Positions 9,074 to 16,923 of a DNA stretch of 31,653 nt are shown here, one piece after another. Numbering within the stretch: the first letter of the stretch is position 1; each line of letters opens with the position of its first letter. Under the pieces are notes generated by a model. It made no database searches, was not told where the DNA came from, and saw only the letters and a list, made by a program, of their open reading frames with translations. Origin of the DNA: a virus; the IMG/VR virus record IMGVR_UViG_3300022858_000320, positions 1-31,653 of that record; one strand, 5' to 3'. Position numbers and translations under genes: made by a program.

Positions 9074-9472
9074 TTATTCAGTGCCAGCAGCAAACGTGAT
9101 CGTGATATTGCCGGTGACAAACTTGATCTGGTCGCCGTCTTCGATGAGCTTCGACGTTGTGAGCGGTCCCCACGCGAACAGTGCTGCCTGCCACGTAGCT
9201 GATAGAGCGAAAGCAAGGTGAGTAACAGTACCCCAGTCGCCACCACTTGCTGCTGGGAACGTCAGATCTGATGTGTTGGCGATTGCTCTCGCCGTTGCGT
9301 CAGACACAAACGCCGTGACTGTTCTCGCGTAGGCTGCCGCGTTCGCCACTTCATTCGTAACTGTCCCTGCGTCTGCCGGTGACACAGTGAAGAGTGCCCC
9401 GTAATTCGTTGCGGTCTTAAACTTCGCAGTCAAGATCGCATTTGCTTCTACCGTACAAAAACTGCCTGCCAT
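9074..9472 (-). CDS. Gp80-like phage tail fibre family protein
   Basis: 132 residues, ATG 9472. The pattern is that of the small phage tail-fibre family sometimes called Gp80-like: an N-terminal segment with ALFTVSPADAG, then ANTSDLTFPAA, WGTVTHLAFALS, LFAWGPLTTSK and a final IKFVTGNITITF. Members are found among tail or virion genes and are predicted beta-sandwich proteins. Role in this phage is presumed virion structural, near the tail tip, by position after the Dit-like gene. The family name is from memory; the assignment rests on the WGTVTH and WGPLT motifs. Confidence 0.7.
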   Translation of the reverse strand: MAGSFCTVEANAILTAKFKTATNYGALFTVSPADAGTVTNEVANAAAYARTVTAFVSDATARAIANTSDLTFPAASGGDWGTVTHLAFALSATWQAALFAWGPLTTSKLIEDGDQIKFVTGNITITFAAGTE

Positions 9473-9486
9473 GATTGTTCAACTCC

Positions 9487-10068
9487 TTATGGTACCTCGA
9501 TCATGAAGGTCAAGGTGGGATTTGTAATAGCTGCTATTCCGTTATTCGTCAAGGTAATCTGCACGGGTGTTGAGATAGTCCCAACGTTCGAGAGATCAAC
9601 TACTTCGGGTGATCCCGTGACGTTCTCACTGACTTCCGTTTCTGCTGTCGCATATCCGAAAGGATCGAACGCGACAAGGACCAATCTGAAGTAACCGAGC
9701 GTGTTCCCCGCCTCGCGGGACATCTCCATTTTCCCTGAGTATCTAACCGTGTAGGTCCTATCCGTCTCATCCGCAAAGTAGAAAGCGAGATCGTCAGGAT
9801 CTCCGTTCATATCAACGAGGAACGCAGCCAGCGTTTGCCTGAACTCTGCTACCTCCTCGGGGGTGCTACAGTCAACCGCACAGCAGTCAAACTCGAAGAT
9901 TCGCTCACGTAGCTTTGCACCGTAATCAAACTTGCCGTGCTTCTCCGCTATGCGCTCGGTCACATCCCACGTTCTAGGAAGGATTGACCTCTTGCGTTGC
10001 TTGATTACCTGAAAACCTAGAGCTGCGTTGCTCGATCCTCCGAGATAGAAAGTCGTTGTCGCGTTCAT
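9487..10068 (-). CDS. Distal tail protein (Dit-like), lacking the last half of the C-terminal domain
   Basis: 193 residues. ATG 10068 overlaps the tape measure stop as TAATG. The N-terminal part has the Dit (siphovirus tail component) plan: TFYLGGSSN, RKRSILPRTWDVTERI, a KLRERIFEFDCCAVD strand, EEVAEFRQTLAAFLVD, and YTVRYSGKMEMSRE followed by FRLVLVAFDPFGYATAE. This would form the hexameric hub ring joining tube and tip. The C-terminal part starts a galectin/jelly-roll-like domain (VVDLSNVGTISTPVQITLTNNG, ITNPTLTFMI) and then stops. Dit proteins normally continue with a segment containing an IDT strand and a PGxNxI loop; that segment is absent here but present at the ends of the two repeat proteins downstream. 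The position right after the tape measure supports the call. Confidence 0.8.
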   Translation of the reverse strand: MNATTTFYLGGSSNAALGFQVIKQRKRSILPRTWDVTERIAEKHGKFDYGAKLRERIFEFDCCAVDCSTPEEVAEFRQTLAAFLVDMNGDPDDLAFYFADETDRTYTVRYSGKMEMSREAGNTLGYFRLVLVAFDPFGYATAETEVSENVTGSPEVVDLSNVGTISTPVQITLTNNGIAAITNPTLTFMIEVP

Positions 10069-13000
10069 TAGGTTGCTCCTGCCCAGCCAAGACCACGGCG
10101 GGTTTGTTCAAAGCTATCCTCTATGCCTTCGACCAGCTTATCGATGTCACTGTCGTCTCTGATGGTCGGATTCTCTATGATGATCTGTATGTGGGTATCG
10201 CCCATGCTCGGGGATACACCACCGCCTGAGCCGCTCACACCGCCCATCTGAGGATAAGTAGTGTCACTAAGCTGCACACTTGATCCTCCAGCCAAGCCAG
10301 GGATACCCGTTGCACCAAGAGGCTCACGAGAGAACCCGGATGCTGAGGCGATCGCTCGGCCGATAGCTGAGAGATATCTGGGAGTCAACGGAATGACGCC
10401 TTCAGAGACACCGGCTTCACCGACCACACCATAAGTCGGGGATGTTGCAATCCCACCTTTGGCGAAGCCCGCGATCGCAAGGGTGGCAGCTCCAGCGAAA
10501 GCCGCCAAGGATTGCAGCGTGTAAACTCCCGCAGCCGCCCACGTTAGAGGATTGATCAACGCAACAGCAGCGAGTACCGCGTACTTTGCCCCTTGAAGTG
10601 TTAGTTCATTACGGACAGCAGTCATGAGGTTCCTACCCATCTCTTTCAGGATTTCCCAGATTGTTTGCTTGGAATCCTCATAGGCTTTGTTTTCTGCAGC
10701 GATCGCGTCAAGCCGTACTTGATCGAGGATACCTACGTCTGTGTTGTACTGCTGTTGAATCCTGAGCTTCTCTGCTGCGTACTCATCCCGCGTCATTGTC
10801 CCAGCGGAGAGACTCTTATTGAGGTCAGCGAGATCGGTTAGCCGTTGCTGTGACAGATCAGCGTAAGTAGCCTTGTGATCTGCCGTGATGCCTGAGAGCG
10901 TTTCCGTATGGCTCTTCTTCAGATCTCGATTCGACCTCACCATTGCTGAGACTGAGTTGAGGAAAGAATTCATCGATGAAGCAACCCCGGAAGCCAGCGC
11001 AGCCCATGAGCCGGTCACGCTGTCACGGACCTCGATAGCTGAATCCCTCATCGCTTCTTGCTCTGTTGTCAGATCTCCAGTTACCTCGGCTAGGGATATA
11101 AGCGTTGCCTCTGCTTCAGGAAGGTCTTCCGTGAATCCTCGATAAGCCTCACGAATCTTGCTAGCTACAGACGTGATAGGACCTTCTATGTCTAGGAACG
11201 CTTTTTCAACAGAGGCGAATGAAGTCCTCTGAGCATCTCTCCATTGCTCCAGCGCCTGCTTGAACGCATCGAAAGCGGCGACACCCTCTCCCGCCTTAGC
11301 TATCATCAAGTCAAACAGTGATGTTGCACCGTCAGAGGCAGCTATTTTATCGATCTCTGCTACGGTCAATTTGAGTGCTTCAGGAATATCCTCACCATAA
11401 GCTGCGATCACTTGCCCCGCGAGGTCGTTGAAGACAGCAATCGCTTCTTCGAGCGTTGGTGATTGCAAAGCGATTCGGTACGCATTCTCAAGGTCGTCAG
11501 CAATCGCATTCACTTCACCGCGTGATAGCTTGCCTTGTTTTTCTAGCTCGTTTAGTTGGTCAGTGAGATCCATCAACGCATCTGTCAGTTTGAGAGCCTC
11601 ATCCCATCCAACCTTGAAGACATCTCCAAGAGTTGCCGAGGGGCCAGCTACCGTTGCTTCTTGCTCCTCGCGTAGCAATTTGGTTTGTTCTCTGAGTTCA
11701 GCTAGTGCTAGGGCTGCTCCCTCACTCGCTTCGGCATAGTCAGTTGTCATCTGTTCTATCTCTGCCATTGCTTTTCTGTGTGCCTCAGCAGCAGCCTTTG
11801 CTTGCTCGTGCTTGAGAATGAGAGCGGAGATCCCAACAACGAGCAAAGCGATCGCGGCTGCAACTGGATTCGTGATCGCGTAGATGGCGATCAGTCCCAG
11901 AGCGACTACAGCAAGGACCTTCTTGATGGCGGATCGGTTGGTAATGAGCCACTGAAGCCCATCGAGTAATCCCTTGAACATCTTGATAAGCCCCGTCTCG
12001 ATCCTAGCTTGATTCGCTTCCAACCATCCAAGAAATTGAGAGAGCCCACCCTGCAACTCTTCACCGATGTTGATCTGTACCGTTTGCCACCACGCTGCGA
12101 GTTGGTCAAGCCGGAACTGGATCCCGGCAGTCATCTCCGCGAAAGCAATCTCAGTTGCTTCTGCCGTCTCGGACATCTCCCCGAGCTTTACCCGGAAGGA
12201 ATCGAGGTTCGATCCTCCGAGGTTGAGTGCTGCCATTCCACCTTCGACGGACGAGAACATGTCCATCAGGGATATGCTGTTTGCGTCAGTATATTCCTGC
12301 AGCAGTTCAAGAACGTCTGAGAGATCGTTCCCTTCGTCCATGAAGTCTTGGAACGTCTGTCCGGACAGCTCCTCGAAGATCTCGGCAAGCTCGCCACCTG
12401 ACCTCGACAGCTCGACAAGCATCTGTCTGAGCTGCGTTGCTGCGACACGAGTAGGCACACCCTTCGCTGTGATCTCGGCCATAGCCGCCGCTACTTGCTG
12501 GAAGCTCACGCCTGTTGCCGCTGCGACCGGCGTCACCTGGAAGAGGTATCTTGAGAGTTGCGCAAAGGTCGTCTTACCCAGCCGTACCGCCGTGAACATA
12601 ATGTCAGATGCTTCAGTCGCAGAGAGGACCTCGGCACCGTAGGCATTGACCACGGACGACAGAGCATCGACTGAAGTCTCAAGGTCGGTTACTCCAGCCT
12701 TCGCCGCCTTCCCCGCAATCTCCATGAAGTCAAAGACGTTATCCGGAGGTACACCGGCTGAGATGGCTTGATAGAGTGCTGGTATGGTTTCATTCGGGAG
12801 CACACCGATTGCCCGAGAGATCTCCTTGACATCGGCGGTCATCTGCTCTTTGGCTTTCTCGGACAGCCCAGGCATGAGAGTGAAGACTTCCCTCATACCC
12901 GTATCCATCTTGGCAAAGTTCTTGAGTGACGTTGCTCCGAGAGCCGCAACCGCGCCTGCTGCTACCACAGCCCCGCGCTTGATCCACTTCCCTACGTTAT

Positions 13001-13130
13001 CTCCAAGCTTCTGGAAATTGGCACCCATGCTAACGGATGTCTTTTTCCCTGCTGTCTCAATAGCTCGGATGTCATTGACTGCCTGACTTTTGTTCACCGA
13101 GACTTTTGCGAATAGCTCGAAGACGTTCAC
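10068..13130 (-). CDS. Tail tape measure protein (TP901-type)
   Basis: 1020 residues. GTG 13130 has GGAGG 6 nt upstream and overlaps the end of the GT chaperone frame by 59 bp. N-terminal residues 1-70 are basic with a short hydrophobic stretch. The TP901 core lies at about 75-400 (LKNFAKMDTGMREVFTL, AGKAAKAGVTDLETSVDALSSVVNAYG, TPVAAATGVSFQQVAAAMAEITAKG). A strongly hydrophobic segment at about 400-440 (VLAVVALGLIAIYAI and following) is typical of the part that may enter the host membrane. Then come coiled coils (440-520, 740-850), a second hydrophobic patch at 860-910 and a Gly/Ser-rich end. At the usual 0.15 nm per residue it predicts a tail of about 150 nm. No peptidase or muramidase motif was seen. 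Confidence 0.95.
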   Translation of the reverse strand: MNVFELFAKVSVNKSQAVNDIRAIETAGKKTSVSMGANFQKLGDNVGKWIKRGAVVAAGAVAALGATSLKNFAKMDTGMREVFTLMPGLSEKAKEQMTADVKEISRAIGVLPNETIPALYQAISAGVPPDNVFDFMEIAGKAAKAGVTDLETSVDALSSVVNAYGAEVLSATEASDIMFTAVRLGKTTFAQLSRYLFQVTPVAAATGVSFQQVAAAMAEITAKGVPTRVAATQLRQMLVELSRSGGELAEIFEELSGQTFQDFMDEGNDLSDVLELLQEYTDANSISLMDMFSSVEGGMAALNLGGSNLDSFRVKLGEMSETAEATEIAFAEMTAGIQFRLDQLAAWWQTVQINIGEELQGGLSQFLGWLEANQARIETGLIKMFKGLLDGLQWLITNRSAIKKVLAVVALGLIAIYAITNPVAAAIALLVVGISALILKHEQAKAAAEAHRKAMAEIEQMTTDYAEASEGAALALAELREQTKLLREEQEATVAGPSATLGDVFKVGWDEALKLTDALMDLTDQLNELEKQGKLSRGEVNAIADDLENAYRIALQSPTLEEAIAVFNDLAGQVIAAYGEDIPEALKLTVAEIDKIAASDGATSLFDLMIAKAGEGVAAFDAFKQALEQWRDAQRTSFASVEKAFLDIEGPITSVASKIREAYRGFTEDLPEAEATLISLAEVTGDLTTEQEAMRDSAIEVRDSVTGSWAALASGVASSMNSFLNSVSAMVRSNRDLKKSHTETLSGITADHKATYADLSQQRLTDLADLNKSLSAGTMTRDEYAAEKLRIQQQYNTDVGILDQVRLDAIAAENKAYEDSKQTIWEILKEMGRNLMTAVRNELTLQGAKYAVLAAVALINPLTWAAAGVYTLQSLAAFAGAATLAIAGFAKGGIATSPTYGVVGEAGVSEGVIPLTPRYLSAIGRAIASASGFSREPLGATGIPGLAGGSSVQLSDTTYPQMGGVSGSGGGVSPSMGDTHIQIIIENPTIRDDSDIDKLVEGIEDSFEQTRRGLGWAGAT

Positions 13131-13584
13131 GTAGTTCCTCCGGTTCGTTCCCTTTTCGCTTCTTCGTCTCTACGTATTCTCTCATCTCAAGTCGTGCCTT
13201 CTGCTGCTTCTTCGCTGCGAGGTATCCGGCGATCGCTTTGTCCGCGATTCGCTCTGCCTCTGCCTTGAGCCTCTCTACGTCATCCTGAGCAACCGGCACG
13301 ACTTCAACCGACTTCTCACCTAGTCCGTGCTTCTGCAAGAAAGCACCCCACGTCAACCCTTTGCCTGCACCAAGAAGGAAAGCGGTATATGCCGCTGCCT
13401 CTAACTGCTGTCGCTCTTGTCGGTAGGCTCGCTTTGATTCGGCTTCTGAGATTTCCCTGAGCCTGGCATATGGGATTGCGCAGGTTTGTTCGTCCGTCCA
13501 CCCGGTTGGTCTTTGGATTTCCCAGAGTTGTTCCGCCAAAGACTGACCACCGCTTTGCTCGCGTGGACGGATCGCTTGAAAAAA
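13072..13584 (-). CDS. Tail assembly chaperone, GT part made by -1 frameshift
   Basis: Open -1 frame that follows the upstream chaperone frame from the slippery site at 13578-13584. The last stop in this frame is a TGA at 13594-13596, only 10 nt before the slippery site, so the frame opens just where the shift happens. A TTG at 13539 is the only internal start of note, with no clear ribosome site. The product after the shift has about 170 residues: WEIQRPTGWTDEQ, AYTAFLLGAGKGLTWGAFLQKHGLG, then a long charged helix. This matches the T part of lambda-like G/GT chaperones, which coat the tape measure during tail assembly at low stoichiometry. The tape measure gene overlaps its end, as is usual. 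Confidence 0.85.
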   Translation of the reverse strand, partial: FFQAIRPREQSGGQSLAEQLWEIQRPTGWTDEQTCAIPYARLREISEAESKRAYRQERQQLEAAAYTAFLLGAGKGLTWGAFLQKHGLGEKSVEVVPVAQDDVERLKAEAERIADKAIAGYLAAKKQQKARLEMREYVETKKRKGNEPEELRERLRAIRKSLGEQKSGSQ

Positions 13585-14015
13585 ACTGGGAAGTCATTGA
13601 TCCCTGCTAGCTTCTCTACCACTAAAGGCAGATCTATCAATGGCAGGATATACGGGTCTTGTGCTTCCTCAACCGTCAGGGCTTGACCATCCGGCTTAAT
13701 TAGCATCGAGGCGAGCCATCCGGTGACAGCATCCTCAGCTTCGGGGATACCGGAAGCAAGAGAGAACAACATCGCAACGACATTGATCTTGTGGTCAATC
13801 TCCGGCTCGCCTTTACTGTCAAGAACAGCCTTGCCGTCTTCGCCTAACACAGCAACGGGCTCGTAGAAGTCCTCGACGTTGTGCCCTGCGTGAATCTGAA
13901 TCGCTGCCAGGATTCGAGGAACTGTGAAGCAGTCACGTAACCCAGGCTTGCGAATCGTGTACCTAGTCTCTTCAATGGTAATCGTTGGTCTCTCCCTCAG
14001 GATCTCCTCAGACAT
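13401..14015 (-). CDS. Tail assembly chaperone, G part
   Basis: 204 residues from ATG 14015, which has a perfect AGGAGGT 8 nt upstream. An upstream in-frame ATG at 14075 would overlap the tail tube gene and has no such site, so it is rejected. Sequence includes PTITIEETRYTIRKPGLRDCFTVPRIL, a helical middle (INVVAMLFSLASGIPEAEDAVTGWLASML) and VVEKLAGINDFPVFFKRS just at the slippery site, then a Lys/Ser/Pro-rich tail unlikely to fold. This is the abundant form; a minority of ribosomes shift to make the G-GT fusion. Its place between tail tube and tape measure is the canonical one. Confidence 0.85.
   Translation of the reverse strand: MSEEILRERPTITIEETRYTIRKPGLRDCFTVPRILAAIQIHAGHNVEDFYEPVAVLGEDGKAVLDSKGEPEIDHKINVVAMLFSLASGIPEAEDAVTGWLASMLIKPDGQALTVEEAQDPYILPLIDLPLVVEKLAGINDFPVFFKRSVHASKAVVSLWRNNSGKSKDQPGGRTNKPAQSHMPGSGKSQKPNQSEPTDKSDSS
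13578..13584 (-). promoter_or_regulatory. Programmed -1 ribosomal frameshift site T TTT TTC
   Basis: In the upstream chaperone frame the codons are GTT TTT TTC, giving the heptamer T TTT TTC in the correct phase for tandem slippage. A shift of -1 joins exactly to the downstream GT frame. About 11 nt downstream, CCACGC can pair with GCGGTGG (one bulged G) around a 7-nt loop, a possible stimulatory hairpin. Confidence 0.88.
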
Positions 14016-14049
14016 GGAAGAGCACCTCCTTTCGCCGCTACCCTGAAAA

Positions 14050-14883
14050 CTAGGTAGCAGGCATCCAAATTTCAAACGGGGCGTTCGCTAGAGCCAACGA
14101 AGCTGCAGCATAGTGTCCCTCAAATACAAGCTGGTTAATTGCTTCATCTCGTGGAGCAGTGGTGAGCGTCAGTCCTCCAACTGACAGCCCATTCTTGACG
14201 ATGAAGAAAGCGGGGTTCGTGAGAGTTAGATTCGATACCTCAGTAGCTAAAGCGACGTCGTGATAGTCACTCGCGTCGAGATGGGCAAGTGTGATGATAT
14301 CGAAGTTGTCGCCAGTAGCAGACGAATCATACCGATACGTTGCCGTCACGAGATCTGTATCAGCGATAACCGCACCTACCCGCGTGACCACCTGAGTGAC
14401 TGCACCAACGCTGTAGTTTGTGTTCAACACGGCAAGAGTGGGGATTCCCAAACCAACATCCGTGTAGTAGATCTCCAGCGTATCCGCGTCGATGGTTATC
14501 GCACCGCCTGGCGCAATCGCGCCGTCCAGCTCCAAGCCGGTTCCCAGGTACTCGCCATGAACCCACGTGTACGAAGTGTCGGCCGAGGCTGTTCCTGCGA
14601 TAGCTGCCAGGATGTTGTCAACCGTCATCATCTCAAGAAGGTTGACCGTCAGGCGTGTGACTAGACCTGAGATCCTGCGCAGTCCTACGACCGGCCCGTA
14701 TGATCCGTCAGCCTCGATTATCTTGAAGTCGGGAAGAGCCTCAAAAATTGAACCTCCACGGGTTGCACCGAGAGTTCTTTCCGACCCTCCCCCTGCACCG
14801 TCTTCAAAGTCGAAGAAGGATTTCCCCGCACCCGTCTCATACCGATCGCCGGTATCAGCGGTAATTCCTGTTTGTAGTGCCAA
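14050..14883 (-). CDS. Major tail (tube) protein
   Basis: 277 residues from a TTG at 14883, with GAGGTG 7 nt upstream; no nearer ATG is in a good context. The N-terminus (LQTGITADTGDRYETGAGKSFFDFED) and the beta-rich remainder, with SVGGLTLTTAPRDEAINQLVFEGHYAA near the end, fit a siphovirus tail tube protein. The middle (about 110-195: LDADTLEIYYTD, LAVLNTNYSVGAVTQVV, VTATYRYDSS) looks like an extra beta domain inserted in the tube fold. Position between tail terminator and chaperones supports the call. Expected to form stacked hexameric rings around the tape measure. Confidence 0.8.
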   Translation of the reverse strand: MALQTGITADTGDRYETGAGKSFFDFEDGAGGGSERTLGATRGGSIFEALPDFKIIEADGSYGPVVGLRRISGLVTRLTVNLLEMMTVDNILAAIAGTASADTSYTWVHGEYLGTGLELDGAIAPGGAITIDADTLEIYYTDVGLGIPTLAVLNTNYSVGAVTQVVTRVGAVIADTDLVTATYRYDSSATGDNFDIITLAHLDASDYHDVALATEVSNLTLTNPAFFIVKNGLSVGGLTLTTAPRDEAINQLVFEGHYAAASLALANAPFEIWMPAT

Positions 14884-14889
14884 GATTTA

Positions 14890-15384
14890 TCACCTCTCTA
14901 GCACTGCTTGTACTTCGCCTTTTGCGAACAGAGACACCTGCCAGATGATCGAATGTTGCCAGCGCAGCGGGTCGCTAATAGATCCATCCGCTTGACTCTT
15001 AGGTATAGGCCCTGAGCCAAGCGGCCATATCCTACACGCTGAGAACTCGCCATCCGGAGGGCTCAATCGCGCCTCAATAAATAGCTCTTTGAGTCTCTTC
15101 ACTACCTGCAAAAGCAGCCCTGCATTATCCGCGTAGTCGTTGATCGTTTGAATGTATCGCCCGGAGAGATTCGGCCACGTATCGTAATCGAGGTCAACCT
15201 CGTGAGCGATAAAGAATTCCTTCGGCTCTTCGTCCTCCCCTGGATCTGCGAACGCCTCGATGTAGTGGATCCGTTTTGAGAGCAAGGTAGCCGACAGAGA
15301 GACAAGCGTCTGTAGGTCAGTGTCAGATGCCAGCTTCGACTTTGTAGCAGAGATAAAAGCCTGGCTCACTTCTACTGCTGCCAC
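14890..15384 (-). CDS. Tail terminator / tail completion protein (candidate)
   Basis: 164 residues if begun at GTG 15384, which overlaps the previous stop as TAGTG and has GAGAGG 8 nt upstream; a GTG three codons earlier is worse placed. Mixed alpha/beta: AFISATKSKLASD, KRIHYIEAFADPGEDEEPKEFFIAHEVDLDY, then a long helix VVKRLKELFIEARL and a C-terminal strand IWQVSLFAKG. The size and location after the gp10-like gene and before the tail tube fit a tail terminator (lambda gpU-like), which caps the tail and docks on the head connector. No diagnostic motif, so the call leans on gene order. Confidence 0.55.
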   Translation of the reverse strand: MAAVEVSQAFISATKSKLASDTDLQTLVSLSATLLSKRIHYIEAFADPGEDEEPKEFFIAHEVDLDYDTWPNLSGRYIQTINDYADNAGLLLQVVKRLKELFIEARLSPPDGEFSACRIWPLGSGPIPKSQADGSISDPLRWQHSIIWQVSLFAKGEVQAVLER

Positions 15385-15827
15385 TAAAACCACCTCTCAG
15401 AAAGCTCGCGAAGGATTGCCGGTTTCGCGTCCTTCATTCCAGGTACAAGCCACGGTCTCCGGCCAGCTCCAGGTTTTAATTCAAGAGCGATCCCATAGCC
15501 GAGCTTTACGCCACCTTTCGATCGAGCGGGGATACCTATCCACGCGGAGAATGATTCACGCTCTGAGCGGGTAGCGAACTGCACCGCCCCTGCTAATACA
15601 CCTGTTGGCTTGGCTGGGCGTTCATTGGGTGCTGAGGCTCTGTAAGAGGCCGTCTTGGTGAATCGCTTCGCATACCAGATTCCAGTACGAGGACCTGAGA
15701 AAGACTCGACGATGACATTCCGTGCGATGATCGCCACGGCAGACGCCTTCTTCTTGCCCATCTTGTTGAACGTACTCAGGACAGTAGGAACGTTAGTCTT
15801 GAAGGTTGCGCCTCCTCGATCACTCAC
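15384..15827 (-). CDS. HK97 gp10-like head-tail joining / tail completion protein
   Basis: 147 residues from GTG 15827, overlapping the previous TGA as GTGA, with AAGGTGG 7 nt upstream. The N-terminal helix is followed by RNVIVESFSGPRTGIWYAKRF, then the family signature YRASAPNERPAKPTGVLAGAVQF, and near the end a basic segment with GRRPWLVPG. This matches the gp10 family of HK97-like phages, placed between head closure protein and tail terminator. Predicted to be part of the neck interface joining tail to head. Confidence 0.75.
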   Translation of the reverse strand: MSDRGGATFKTNVPTVLSTFNKMGKKKASAVAIIARNVIVESFSGPRTGIWYAKRFTKTASYRASAPNERPAKPTGVLAGAVQFATRSERESFSAWIGIPARSKGGVKLGYGIALELKPGAGRRPWLVPGMKDAKPAILRELSERWF

Positions 15828-16162
15828 GCTGCTTCCACCTTCCTCGTATCTTTCGCGATCACGGTCGTGTCTCTTAAATAGCCATCCGGATTCACTGCTG
15901 GGCTGATAGGGACAAGGATCTCATTCGAACGATCAACAAGCACTAGCTGGTAATTCCTTGTCTTGATCGACGGTGTATCCCTGAACCTAACCCGGTATGC
16001 CACATCGCTAAGGTCAACCTTGTTCGCTGCTTTCAGTTCGGCCGTGAGCATGGTGACAACAGCCCAGAAGGTTCCCGTTGTGGCCATCGTAGGGTTTGGC
16101 CCCACGTCGCCCATCGTTCCGCCTGTGCTGTCTGCCATGATCTTGACTTTCTCCCATCGCAT
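15824..16162 (-). CDS. Head closure / head-tail adaptor protein (stopper type)
   Basis: 112 residues from ATG 16162, coupled as TAATG to the previous gene. A second ATG at residue 9 has a GGAG site but with long spacing. The end of the protein has the beta pattern VAYRVRFRDTPSIKTRNYQLVLVDRSNEIL expected for SPP1 gp16-like head closure proteins, in which a strand pair and a DRxxxI segment recur. The N-terminus is Gly/Thr-rich and probably flexible. It fits the second connector ring below the portal adaptor and prevents DNA escape before tail joining. Confidence 0.65.
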   Translation of the reverse strand: MRWEKVKIMADSTGGTMGDVGPNPTMATTGTFWAVVTMLTAELKAANKVDLSDVAYRVRFRDTPSIKTRNYQLVLVDRSNEILVPISPAVNPDGYLRDTTVIAKDTRKVEAA

Positions 16163-16833
16163 TAGACGATCTCCAAGAGGTGCCCGACGTAAGGCTCAAG
16201 TAGCGTTTCGTCCGGGCCATCTCCCCAGTTGACTGAGGTGATTCCCATCTCGGCACGCTCTGATTTCCGTCCGTCTCTGTTCTCGAATTTCCAGGCGACG
16301 AATTGCCAACACCACACAAGCACTTCATCAGGGATATCTAGGGCAACTCGCGTAAGAGAAACACGTAGTTGATCCTCCTCGCTGCTCGTTGCTGTGATAG
16401 GCTGCTCGTTGGGGTAGCGATGCTTGAGAGTGACGACCCCAAGTGCACTTGTGCCAATGACAGTCTCTATGCCGATGGCCCCGTAGGTACCGCCGACGAT
16501 TGCGTTATTGACTAAAGCGAGAAGGGCAACGGCATCCTCGGTATCTGATACCCCTACCTTGAACTCACGTTCTGTCTCATCGTCAACAGCAGCAGCGGTG
16601 AAGATCGCGCCGTCAATACACAGAGTTTCCCCTGCTTGAACACTAGCCAGCGTGACCTTCACCTGCTGTTCGGTAAACGGATTGTGGAGGTACTCATCAG
16701 CATGTCGACCTGCTGCCTTCATGAAACGTGTAAGAACAGTATCGTGGGTAGTGCTGGAAACGTGACAGTATTGTTTCAGCTCCACCTCGTATGTAGACCA
16801 GACAAGTACTGTTTCGACAGGGCCAACGCCCAT
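16162..16833 (-). CDS. Head-tail connector (adaptor) with inserted beta domain
   Basis: 223 residues, ATG 16833 with AGGAGGA 4 nt upstream. N-terminal helical part (ELKQYCHVSSTTHDTVLTRFMKAAGRHADEYLHNPF) and C-terminal part (IPDEVLVWCWQFVAWKFENRDGR, MGITSVNWGDG) are those of gp6/gp15-like adaptors that dock under the portal. Between them, residues about 52-155 read as a separate domain: AGETLCIDGAIFTAA, EFKVGVSDTEDAVALLALVNN, VVTLKHRYPNEQPITAT. That module is familiar from other phage structural proteins and is not part of the basic adaptor, which is usually about 100 residues. It may protrude from the neck as a whisker-like decoration. Confidence 0.7.
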   Translation of the reverse strand: MGVGPVETVLVWSTYEVELKQYCHVSSTTHDTVLTRFMKAAGRHADEYLHNPFTEQQVKVTLASVQAGETLCIDGAIFTAAAVDDETEREFKVGVSDTEDAVALLALVNNAIVGGTYGAIGIETVIGTSALGVVTLKHRYPNEQPITATSSEEDQLRVSLTRVALDIPDEVLVWCWQFVAWKFENRDGRKSERAEMGITSVNWGDGPDETLLEPYVGHLLEIV

Positions 16834-16842
16834 GAGATCCTC

Positions 16843-16923
16843 CTAGCGGTTCTGACTTGGGCCAGTAGCTCTATTCGAGTCAGGCCCCTTCCGCGTCTTT
16901 GCTAATTTCTTCTTATCCGCCAT
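16843..16923 (-). CDS. Small basic ORF, 26 residues
   Basis: ATG 16923 overlaps the stop of the preceding gene as TAATG, and its own stop falls at the ribosome site of the next gene. The peptide is Lys/Arg-rich (MADKKKLAKTRKGPDSNRA). The tight packing suggests it is translated by coupling. Function unknown; a DNA-binding or virion-internal basic peptide is possible. It may also be only a spacer. Confidence 0.45.
   Translation of the reverse strand: MADKKKLAKTRKGPDSNRATGPSQNR

Noticed and set aside
14016-14075. Upstream start for the G chaperone at 14075
   Set aside because: It overlaps the end of the tube gene and lacks a ribosome site, whereas ATG 14015 has a perfect one.
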